A stretch of 64,000 nucleotides of DNA from positions 249,213,827 through 249,277,826 of the forward strand of contig CP136064.1 of the NCBI GenBank assembly GCA_032622095.1, written 5' to 3'. Source of the DNA: Siphonodentalium dalli (taxonomy: Eukaryota; Mollusca; Scaphopoda; Gadilida; Siphonodentaliidae). The notes below the pieces were generated by a model that saw only the letters and a list, made by a program, of their open reading frames with translations, was not told the DNA's origin and ran no database searches. Of this stretch, positions 11,311 to 23,200 are shown in pieces. The translations under genes and the position numbers were made by a program. The number at the start of each line of letters is the position of its first letter. The stretch's first letter is position 1.

Positions 11311-12288
11311 ATACCTTTAATTATCACATCTTCAAAAGACACGTATCTAAATTTACAATTTAGAATGTTTGACGAGAAAATGTTCAGGTGATAAGAGAGG
11401 AGCCCAAGAACACAGTATATATTGTTTTATTTTGCCTACGAATTAAAATGGAAGACATGCAGATGGTCACAATTAACAAATGCATGGGCCTATGATCTTC
11501 CGACAAGTACGTCCTATCAATGTTCAACAGCTGTCCATAACAAGAACTAATAATAAATCAGCAACATATTTGGTGTATTTCATATTGAATAGATTTGAAC
11601 TCATTATGAATTGTTATTAGGCCATGCAATGTCAATTTCCCCAAGTCTCAGGCCAAGAAGTTATGAAAAACAAGCAAGCGTGCAGTTTTTGATGTAATAT
11701 TGTATTTTTGGGCACACACTTTCGAAGTATTCCACCCTTAGAATGGCTAGCTTTGATTTAAATTTCATTTGCCTGTGGCCATTATTACCCAGACATATGT
11801 CCATAAAAGTTAGTTGATAGTCTCAATATAATTTATTTTACCCAATAAAGTATCGTGGACATATTTTTCTAATGATTTGCAGATGTAATTCATCATGACA
11901 GTCGTGTATTTATTTGTAAATTTGAAGCAGGAAACGGTTATGCTCGATCTCAGTTTGGAGCAGTTCGTGTAAATGTAACAAAATTATTTCATTTTTTCGA
12001 CATGTACTATAAACAGCGATTAAAAAAGTTTGCACGCTTGGGGTTTCGGGACCATGCATGCGGGCCTGATAAACGCAAAATTGACTTTGCGTGGCCTTAC
12101 TCTTTGAAACTTTGAACGCCAGTCGTTGATAATAGGGAGGTTTAAATCAAGAACTTAAAACATCAGGCACCGTCAGCTACCAATGGACTGATGGTAGATG
12201 TCGTCGCCAGACGTGGTCATGTATGGTTAGATATGGTTCATCTTTATTGATATGGGAGAAAGATCTGATCACATGTATCATCTGACCA
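11311..12288. other. Spacer with a small dispersed duplication
   Basis: No gene seen. CAGCAACATATTTGGTGTAT and its neighbours (11547-11606) recur at 12770-12830. Confidence 0.5.
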
Positions 12289-12646
12289 CAGGGACCAGCC
12301 TAGAGGGCGACTTGGGAGAAATCTTCTCCCTAAAATGTGTCACTTCTCTCTGTGCTTGTCCTAGGGAGAAGTGACTTCTCGCTCATATAGTAAGCAGTAT
12401 GCTTATTTCAAAACAGCATATTTGAAGCATATATACTGATTATAATGGTGTACTTAATCATTATAATGTCATTATAAATGGGCTCTTGTATTACATAATA
12501 CTTATTGGATCACAGAAAGGAGCTGTTAGAGAGTAAAAGCAAACTTCAGCCTTTATAACTTCTCCTTGATAACAGTACATTTCTCCCTAATAATCTAATA
12601 GGGGAAGTAACTCCTCCCAATTTGAAATGTCTAGGCTGGTCCCTAT
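12289..12646. mobile_element. Inverted-repeat element, family H
   Basis: Ends CAGGGACCAGCCTAGAGG and CTAGGCTGGTCCCT. Inside are several TCTCCCTA / TAGGGAGAAG arms that can pair. Other copies at 60655-61973 and 62831-63725 each contain a nested insertion. Confidence 0.72.
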
Positions 12647-12655
12647 TCGTGTGTA

Positions 12656-12762
12656 TACAGTAATGCTCTAAATAATCGACTCCTTAACCACAGCAGAATT
12701 ATGGGTAATTTTTCAGGATTTAGTCAGAAATATGGCTTGTTGCCATTCATCGGAAAGCTCTG
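12656..12762. mobile_element. Family F, single arm only
   Basis: TACAGTAATGCTCTAAATAA through GCCATTCATCGGAAAGCTC, with no second arm. It directly follows the family H element at 12289-12646. Confidence 0.8.
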
Positions 12763-12842
12763 ACACTAATAACAAATCAGCAACATATTTGGTGTATTTA
12801 ATATTGAATAGATTTCAACTCATCTATACATCTATTCACCTG

Positions 12843-13460
12843 GGTACTGGGTGTTTTATAAACAATGAATATGGTTGTGGGAATAGCTTGAGATGGTAAA
12901 ACTCTTGCAGTAATGCCCTAAATAATCAACTCCTTAACCACAGCAAAATTATGGGTAATTGTTCAGGATTTAGTCGAAAATATGGCTTGTTGCCATTCAT
13001 CGGAAAGCTCTCACTGAGAGCTTTCCGATAAATGGTAACAAGCCATATTTCCGACTAAATCCTGAAAAATTACCCATAATTCTGCTGTGGTTAAGGAGTC
13101 GATTATTTAGGGCATTACTGTAGAACTGACCAGAGTAAATACATTATTGTTTCAAAGCTTTTATCATTATTACCCCATGATTATCAAAAAGATGGTCAGA
13201 ATTCAAACTGAAGCCAGCACAAACAGTATATATCCCCTGAATCATCATAACATTAGGGTCTATTAACCTAAGAGTTCTTTCCATCAATGTATCACATTAT
13301 TATAATCAATAAATTTGAAAAATGATCAAGGAAATATGGGTTGATACAAAAATCGGACTTGGCACTGAAAGGGTTAAACTAATGGTGTAAGAGTTTTACC
13401 ATCTCAAGCTATTCCCACAACCGTATTCGTTGTTTATTAAACACCCAGTACCCACATGAA
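12843..13460. repeat. Inverted pair flanking a fold-back MITE
   Basis: GTACTGGGTGTTTTATAAAC ... GAGATGGTAAAACTCTTGCA (12846-12909) is matched in reverse by 13387-13455. The family F copy at 12908-13122 sits just inside the left arm. It may be the terminal repeats of an older element. Confidence 0.6.
12908..13122. mobile_element. Family F fold-back MITE
   Basis: CAGTAATGCCCTAAATAATC to GATTATTTAGGGCATTACTG, ~100-bp arms with the loop at GCTCTCACTGAGAGC. Confidence 0.87.
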
Positions 13461-13804
13461 TTTGGCTAGTCAAGATGACAGCACCTGAGGTTTGAAGTTA
13501 GAAGTTCTTGATCTAAACCACTTTTACTAAACTGACGACTGGTTATCTAACCAGATGATAATCAGAGAAATACCCTAAGGATTCTAATTCATTCATTTTT
13601 AAAGATGATCAGACAATATATTCAAGACAGCTTGGTGAACTTATTATACAAACAATATTAAAGATGTTTGTGCAATATATTCAAGACAGCTTGTTGGAAC
13701 TTATCTGAACATCCCTACAAATGAATAAATGGGAATCAATTAACCACCAGAGAACATCCACTTCACTCGTCAAAGCGATAACATACGCAGCCACTAATAG
13801 CTGA

Positions 13805-14220
13805 TCACAGAACACATCCGTCACTGAGGTCCTCATCTGATGAACTTTCTGGACATGAGTCAGAGAGATAACCATCAATTTTCATGCCGTCTGAATTACG
13901 ATAACTCCGTTTTTGTCGATAGTTTTGCACCTCCTTCAGTGCTTTTTGGCAATCTGATTTCCTTTGAGGTGTTGGTCGTTTTGGTCTCGGTCTATGCCTA
14001 ACAAGTGAGGAATCGAAATGTTCTTGATAAGGGAGTGTTGGAAGTTGATTGACAGGTGTCAAGCTTTGCTCTGATCCAAACTCCGAAATCGGTATCTCAT
14101 CCAGGAAATCGAATGCTGCGACGGCCTCTTGTTCGGGTGCTTCAAAACGATTGTAGAAACCTGAGAAGTCAAGAGATCCACGCAGTGGATTCACATAGTG
14201 CTGATGATCAAACCTATTGC
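13805..14220 (-). CDS. NCKAP5: NCKAP5 last coding exon
   Basis: 416 nt after CTCTTTTTCAG; two bases complete the split Gly codon, then 137 residues and TGA at 13807-13805. It starts NRFDHQHYVNPLRGSLDF, has a basic middle (RHRPRPKRPTPQRK) and an acidic end (DGYLSDSCPESSSDEDLSD). The exact phase fit with the preceding exon supports it. A possible polyadenylation signal (TTTATT on the + strand) lies at 13433-13438, but I cannot confirm the UTR end. Confidence 0.88.
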
Positions 14221-17200
14221 CTGAAAAAGAGCATAAAATAAAATTAAAATTAAAATTAGAAATCCTTGCTGACATCAAAATACCGGTTTCATATAGGAAA
14301 CATTTGGTATATAGTTAAATAAAAGGTTGCTGACCAAAATATCCCTGAAGAAGGTGGCAGGTTTGAAGGATTTACGGGTTTCAGATCCCTATACTACAAA
14401 CTGTAGGAGGAATTGATTACACCAATATGATACAAATATTCACTAAATATATTGCACATCTTCAATATGTGGAGAAAGGGTCATTAACTCTAAAATCGCA
14501 GCTGCACAGGTTCCCATGCTGGTTGACATCTGTGCCAAGTTTAAAAAAATATGAGGGAAAATGATGGAATACAGGCTCAGACAAAAGATGCAAACCAGGA
14601 TGTATGATTCTATCTTAAAATGAAAGTGTCAATGACACTGTAGCTCAACTTAGGTAGGGGAATAATTTAATGGTTGACAGTAAATGGAGGAATAGGAAAG
14701 GTGCTAATTGAAATGTCTAACCTGCGCCAAAGGATTTAGTGATGCAAAGAGTAAAATACAAGATGGCTGCTGGTGGCCATTTTTTTTGGCCAATTGACCC
14801 CAAAAGGACTCGTTCCCATCTACGTATAATTGTTAACATCCATGACAAATTTTATGAAGATCTGACCAAAGCTACGACCTACAAATTTCATGATGATCAG
14901 ACAAACAGTACGACCTGTAGACCGCGCCAATGGATTGAATTTTGAAATCCAAGATGGCCGCTGGCAGCCATGTTTTTTGGCCGAATGACCCCACAATGAT
15001 TCGTTACCATCTACATGTCAATGTCAACGTTCATGACAAATTTTATAAAGATTAGACCAAAGGCAACCTGTAGCCCGTGCCAAAGGATTTAGTCATGCGA
15101 AGAGTAAAATCCAAGATGGCTGCTGGCGGCCATGTTTTTTGGCCGAACGACTCCAAAATCACTCGTTCCCATCTACATGTCAGTGTTAACATCCATGACA
15201 AATTTCATAAACTTCCGACCAACACAACGACCTGTAGCCCGCGCCAAATGATTTAGTCATGCAAAGAGTAAAATCCAAGATGGCTGCTGGCAGCCATGTT
15301 TTTTGGCCGAACGACCCCAAAATCACTCGTTCCCATCTACATGTCATTATTAACATCAATGACAAATTTCATGATGATCAGACGAACAGTACGACCTGTA
15401 TCCTGCGCCAATGGATTGAATCTTGAAATCCAAGATGGCTGCCAGCGGCCATATTTTTTGGCCGAATGACCCCAAAATGACTCGTTCCCATCTACATGTC
15501 AATGTCAACATTCATAAAGATCAGACCAAAGGTACGACCTGTAGCCTGCGCCAAAGGATTTAGTCATGCAAATAGTAAAATCCAAGATGGCTGCTGGCAG
15601 CCATGTTTTTCAGCCGAACGACCCCAAAATCACTCGTTCCCATCTACATGTCATTGTTAACATTCATGACAAATTTCATGATGTTCCGATCAAAGCTACG
15701 ACCTGTAGCCCGCGCCAAAGGATTTAGTCATGCAAAGAGTAAAATCCAAGATGGCTGCTGGCGGCCATGTTTATTGGCCGAACGACCCCAAAATGACTCG
15801 TTCCCATCTACATGTCAATATTAACATCCATGACAAATTTCATGATGATCAGACGAACAGTACGACCTGTAGCCCGCGCCAATGGATTGAATCTTGAAAT
15901 CCAAGATGGCTGCCAGCGGCCATGTTTTTTGGCCGAATGACCCCAAAATGACTCGTTCCCATCTACATGTCAATGTCAACATTCATGACAAATTTCATAA
16001 AGATCAGACCAAAGGTACGACCTGTAGCCCGGGCCAAAGGATTTAGTCATGCAAAGAGTAAAATCCAAGATGGCTGCTGGCAGCCATGTTTTTCGGCCGA
16101 ACGACCCCAAAATCACTCGTTCCCATCTACATGTCATTGTTAACATCCATGACAAATTTCATGATGTTCCGATCGAAGCTACGACCTGTAGCCCGCGCCA
16201 AAGGATTTAGTCATGCAAAGAGTAAAATCCAAGATGGCTGCTGGCGGCCATGTTTATTGGCCGAACAACCCCAAAATGACTCGTTCCCATCTACATGTCA
16301 ATATTAACATCCATGACAAATTTCATGATGATCAGACGAACAGTACGACCTGTAGCCCGCGCCAATGGATTGAATTTTGAAATCTAAGATGGCCGCCAGC
16401 GGCCATGTTTTTTGGCCGAATGACCCCACAATGATTTGTTCCCATCTACATGTCAATGTCAACATTCATGACAAATTTCATAAAGATTAGACCAAAGGTA
16501 CAACCTGTAGCCCGCGCCAAAGGATTTAGTCATGCAAAGAGTAAAATCCAAGATGGCTGCTGGCAGCCATGTTTTTTGGCCGAACGACCCCAAAATCACT
16601 CGTTCCCATCTACATGTCATTATTAACATCAATGACAAATTTCATGATGATCAGACGAACAGTACGACCTGTAGCCTGCGCCAATGGATTGAATCTTGAA
16701 ATCCAAGATGGCTGCCAGCGGCCATATTTTTTGGCCGAATGACCCCAAAATGACTCGTTCCCATCTACATGTCAATGTCAACATTCATGACAAATTTCAT
16801 GAAGATCAGACCAAAGGTACAACCTGTAGCCCGCGCCAAAGGAAATTGTTGACGGACACACACGCACACACGGACGACGGACGCCAAACCATGGCAATAG
16901 CTCAAACTTACAAAAGTAAGTTGAGCTAAAAAGGGCAATAACTTCCCCAAAATGACTCCCGACTCAAAATCGCAGGTACACAGGTGCTCCTGCTCGGAAT
17001 AGGCTTGAACAAATGTTCTGGACGGATAGACGAGGGTCATTATTATAGTCCTCCGACAGAATGTCGGGTGACAAAAAATCATCTGAAGATATTGTTAACC
17101 CTTTCATGACTGGAGCTTCCTGAAATTTTGCGAAAACCCTGTGCCCATGCATTCTCTTAATATATATGTGAAGCTCCCATAGGGAGTTCCTCACATAAGA

Positions 17201-20200
17201 GAATACATTGACCTAACAATATTTACCTTGACCTTGTAAGCCAGTGCATTCTATTATATATGCGAGGCTCCCTATGGGAGACCCGCATATATAAGAGAAT
17301 GCACTGGCACACAGTCTTTAAAAGCGCAGCTCCCGTCATGAAAGGGTTAAGAGATTACATACAAAATTGCAACCAGGCTGAAAAAGTTTGTTCATGTAAT
17401 TGTGCTAAGAAGCTCAAATGCTTCCAAGCCTGAGTTTAGTGTGCCTGTCATTTGCAGAATGAGGTCCCCAGAGGGTGAATTTAGTGACGCTTTCCTGCAT
17501 AGCGGGCTAACATCACTAAATTCATCCTCTGGGGACCTCATTCTGCTTAGGCCTCATATTCTCTGGAAAGTTTCTTTATTATCAAATTTCGATTGAAACT
17601 TCTTCACATAGATTCTATTTCTTTCTTAGTTTAGTTTCTCTATATCCCTAAATTGGCAGATGACACATTGCATAATCGAGGTTAACAATGGGTGTACATC
17701 ACAATATTCACCATTTGGGAACTTCAATCTGAGTCTATGTCTCCCATAGCAGATGAGGCCATGCGGTCGATGCTGGTTATGCGAAAACTGAAGTTAGTAA
17801 CTCACAACCAATCAGAATGCGTGTTTCAGAGACAAATATTTAACTTGAATAACAATCTTCAATAATACGTGGGGGTAACTCTTACCATAATTTTTGGGGC
17901 TCGTACAACTGAACGATTTTCACCTCCACAACCTGATCACGTGGTTTTAGTCAAAACCTCTCTATTGTTATAGCCTGAGGAGCGTTCCTACACCCGACCA
18001 CAAAGGGGTTAACTCTTGCCAACATATTCGGTCTCGTGCATCTGGACAAAATGTCACTCACGGCCACCCAGACATGCACTTAAAACCGTCACAAAACAAG
18101 GCAAGGTGACTCATTTACCTATATATGCCTCGTTCAACTGGACCAATTTCACCTCCTCATTCTGGTGACGTCACTTAAAAAATGTGATCTGAACAGACCC
18201 GATGTACATACCTCTCCTTCCAATGAGTCGCTGACAGATGAGCTGATCTAATCCAACATCGCTAGCTAGGCTGTCCATGCTGTCATGATCTACCATACTG
18301 TCCAAAAGCATCCCTCGTTTCTGTAAATAAAACTAGTGATATTAACCCTTTACCCAACAGAACGGCCCTGTGCCAATGCATTCTCTTATATATGCGAGTC
18401 GACCATAGGTCACCTCGCATATATAAGAGAATGCATTGGCCTAGGTTCCAACATGGTGTATACCTTAGAGACATGGTGTATACCTAAGTTTCCAATAAAT
18501 GCTTGGCATTTAAAATTGGTTACATCTTCCATCACATGTTGTGTCACCCTAATTGAAACAAATGTGTGATAATAAGACATCTTTTGGCCACGACAATAAG
18601 CCAATGCTCAATAAAAAATAGTCACGAGTCCTTCAAAACATCGGTTTTCATGTGTTGTTATCGTCATTAGTCAGTTGTTGACTGAACATATTTATTCATA
18701 ACCCAAACATTTACAAAACAGATATTAATCCACATACAATATTTTTAATTAACATTATGGATATAACCAGAATGTAGATGAACAGGGGATCGGAATAGTA
18801 GTTAATCGGTCCTGTGTAAAACGAGTACATGATCAGACCAGCCATTTGGCTTGTATTGATGACTTATTTTGCTGGTGCAGCATGATTTAAGCTGATGGCT
18901 ATGATAAATTCAGCATGGGTAATGCAGGGTAATGGAGGAAATTAAGTGGTTGGATAGATTGTATTGACAGCCGAAACACCTATACTAGTACTATATATAG
19001 ACTCCAGGATTTTGCGACTATTCATTCTGAATTAAAAAATATTCTCCCATGCAAGGCCTAAACCATAGGCAACCCAGTGATTCCGGAGCACATTCCATAG
19101 GCATGTCCGGCGCTCCCAAATCATCATGTCGCCCAGATAATTCACTATCATTTGCACAGACTTTCAGAAAATGAGATCATTGTTCAAAGGAGCTTTGATC
19201 TTCCATTACTAACCCTCCATAGTATACTGTAATTATACTGAATGTTATTGTCACTCGCTCCATATAGCCCTAATATAAAGCTACAAAAACTGGACCCAGA
19301 ACACATGAAAATATATTGTTTTGAATGTAGTATACACAAAACTTTCCCAGGGGAGGTCCCACACCCCCAACCCGGACACCCACCAACGTGAGGGGGTTTA
19401 TAAACCCCCTCTCGTGATCTCATCCACTCGCCGCGAAGCGGCTCAGATGTGTCAATACATAGCGCACCTCCTTTTCAAATGTTCTGGATCCGCCACTGGG
19501 AATATATATATGTCAATATTAATGTTTCAAGAAAAATCTTAGAATTTGTCAACAAGGCTCAAAATAAGTGGCCGGTCACGGTCATTGTCTGATGAAAAAT
19601 AGCTTATGTCCAGTGCACTTCTGTATCTGTCGGACACTTTGTCCGATGCAAATTTTTAAACAATCTGCATCTGTTTGGGCCAAATAGGACATTGATGGTA
19701 AAAATAATTTCAGTACTGCAACATGTATAGATCCATTCTAAACCACTGTTTGCTCAAAATAATGTGTATTTACCACTTTGGACATGAATGTGTCAAATTG
19801 ATAATTTTAATTAATTATACTTTTATTGGTGCGATCATTAAGTTCTGGTTCGGGTTTTAATTGTTTACAATTAAAACACGTGTTTCGTCAATTCGTGTAA
19901 ATGAAATATCAAAAAGAATTCTTGATGCACATTATTGTTTTCTAAATGTTGGTTATTTGTAAATAAATCAAGAGACAGTAAGCCATATGTCCTATCATTC
20001 TAAAAATTTGACAGGCATGTTTTGAAATGACCAGCACCATCCTATTGGTGGCAGTTTGGTGCCTGTCATTTTGACAGGCAGTCAATTTTTTTTTATTTTG
20101 AGCCCTGGTTGTCAACAAATAAACATCATTTACAATTTGATAGGAAATATGTGTAAAGAAGCATAACCTTTGACTGTCTTCAATTTTCCGATATTGGTTC

Positions 20201-23200
20201 AAACTGATAGATATTACTGCTCATATCCAAGTCTGGATATAGTGTGTCTGATATTTGCAGAAAGAGTTCCCCAGAGGGTGAATGTAGTGAGCCTATCCCG
20301 CACAGCAGGCAAGCATGACCAAATTCACCCTCTGGGAACCTCATTCTGCTTAGGCCTCATCTTTTGGGAAGTATCTATAGTTACAAATTAATATTGTTTT
20401 TAGTTACTTTTTCCCTTCTGTTCAGTTTCTATATCCCCTAATTTTCAGAAGATCATTTGCATTGAGGTGATTGATGGGTGAACATCACCAACATCAATTG
20501 AGGAACTTCAATCTGATCCTAGGTCTCCCATAGCATTTGAGGCCTAAGTAGAATGAGGTTCCTAGAGGGTGAATTTGGTGATGCTAGCTCACCGTGCAGT
20601 GTAGCATCACTAAATTCACCCTCTGGAGGCCTCATTCTGTAAATGTCAGACACACTAAATCCAGGCTTGCTCATATCTTAACCCTTTGAGTGCCAGGTCC
20701 GATTTTTGTATCAACCCATATACCTTGTGCCAATGCATTCTCTTATATATGCGAGTCGACCATAGGTCGCCTCGCATATATAAGAGAATGCATTGGCCTA
20801 ACAATTGTTTTTTTTTTTTTTTTTTACAATTTTTTACAATTTAAAAAATTTATTCTTATATTCTTTAACAGACTTATTTTGTAGGTTTAGGGCCGATGAG
20901 ATCGGCCCCTGGCACTCAAAGGGTTAAAGACATATTATGGACTTGTTCGGGTGCGTGGAATTTATAAGTTAGTACTCAGGCTGTATGCCAATATAGGGAA
21001 TGTATTCCAAAATTCCAAAGATATCAACAATACCACTCCATAGAAAACATCGTCGGAACTGCACCCAATTTTAAATATTTACATCTTGATCTGGGACTCA
21101 ACTATCGGCGATGATCTAAGACAAATGATTTCGCCATCGAGAGCCATTGCATTTAATTAATATATAAGAATGACAATGTGTATCGTCAATTTGGATTGAT
21201 ATTAGTAACAAATAACTACTTTGAGGAAGATTATTCTCAATTTCTATTTGATCACCCAACCGGAGTGTTTCACATCACTTTAATGCTAAAAGGAAAACAT
21301 GTTCCAAGATATCTTACCAGGGGGTCCATCACCAGGGAATCATCACTTCTGGACGATTGTAGTTTCTGACAGGCCTCCGGGAAGGATTTAATTCGAAAGT
21401 GGTTGGAAGGAGAGTCTTTGGTCGCATCATGTTGTCTTCCTAGGATAGCCGCGTCACTCTCGGAGTAACGATTCGAGATTATCCCATGACTGCTAGATCC
21501 GTAATTAGGAAAAACATCATGGTCACTGGTCCCATTTTGTCGAAAAGCTCCATGAACATTGGTCCCATTATAAGGAAACACATCATGGTTGCCATGGTTA
21601 TTGGTCCCGTTTAGATAAACAGGTTTCATTTTAAACTCTTCAGGAGTCTGCTCGTCACAGTATTCTGTTATCTCATTTGAACCACCGAACTCGTTTAAGA
21701 GATTACAGGCTTCCCCATGTTCGGCAGTGTACTCATTCATCCAATCGAGATTGTCCTCCAAATCGGACACCGGACTACATCCAATGATGACTTCACCTCC
21801 TCCGCCAGGAGTGAGATAAAATTCATCCACCTCCCAGTGATATCCATCCACATCATTGTTGACGCCGTTGTTCGTGCTTGTATGCATCTCAGATGTAGTT
21901 TCCCCACCGAACTCAGGCATAGAGCCACCACTGTTCAGACTATCAAGACTATCATTTAAATTATTAACGGTCTTCGATAAATCAGCTAATTGTCGTGACA
22001 GAGCATCAAACTCGGCAGCGTTGCTGTAGCAAGTCTCACACGAACCTCTAACTAAATGTTCACAAGCAGGGCTATTTTTAGAATCCTCAACTTCCGAATC
22101 ACAGGACGTCAAGCCATCAGTACTAGACGATATACTCCGGTTAGATGCAACCCGACACAGGCTGTAAAATTCTCCACAGAACTCCTTCTGTTTCAAAACG
22201 GTATCACAGGAAGATTGGTTTTGGTCATCGCCGTTGTATAGATTTTGGTTCAGAAAGATGAATTCGTGCTGTGCTTTTATGGATGAGTCATGGAAACTAG
22301 TTGTCAATGCTGATGGAACTTTAGATGATGTGTGGAGAAAGTCATTAATCTCTGTTAAACTGTCCCCAGAAAACAAACTGTCGTCAGTGTACGACTGACA
22401 TCTGTGCTGGATGCCGAATGGCAGTTGAGATATCACATTTGATTCTGGAAAATTCAGCTTTTTTACAGCACCCTGAAAAAGGATAGTATATATTAACCTT
22501 TGCTATACTAAATACTCATTGATGAGTAGTTCCTTTCAAAAATGTTCAGATAATATAATGTTCAGCAAACAATCATAGATCGGTTGTTGAACTTATTATC
22601 TTAAGATTTTCCACCAACATACAGTAATGCCCTAAGTAATCGACTGCTTAACCACAGCAGAATTATTGGTAACTTTTCAGGATTTAGTCAGAAATATGGC
22701 TTGTTGGCAACAAGCCATATTTCCAACTAAATCCTGAAAATTTAGCCATAATTCTGCTGTGGTTAAGCAGTCGATTACTTAGGGCATTACTGTAGCCATA
22801 CTTTTAGGGGGGGGGGGGGGGCTGAGATCTTTTGCCCAATTTTGTTTACATGATATACTCATGGTTGTAACACAGTTTTTGTAGAATATACATTGTATAT
22901 AAACAGAAATATCACAAAATAGATTCAAATTAACCATAAAATGTATAATTCGGGCAGAAATGTGAAAAATAATTTGCCACAATTTCCTCCTGAAATATCA
23001 ATCAATCCAATATGCCCAAAAATTGCCCACAAATTTGACAGGAAATATCTCAAAATTTGCCTCAATAGTGAGCTTTTAAAAATGTTTAGGGGGGGGGGGG
23101 GGGGGGCTGCATGCCCTCATCTGCTATGGGAGACTCAGATTGAAGTTACTAAATAGTGAATATCGTGATGTGCACCCATTGAGAACCTTGATTATGCAAT

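Noticed and set aside
15603-16307. Two 73-codon near-identical frames starting MFFSRTTPKSLVPIYM
   Set aside because: They are the same frame in duplicated units of the ~160-bp array, with no coding signature.
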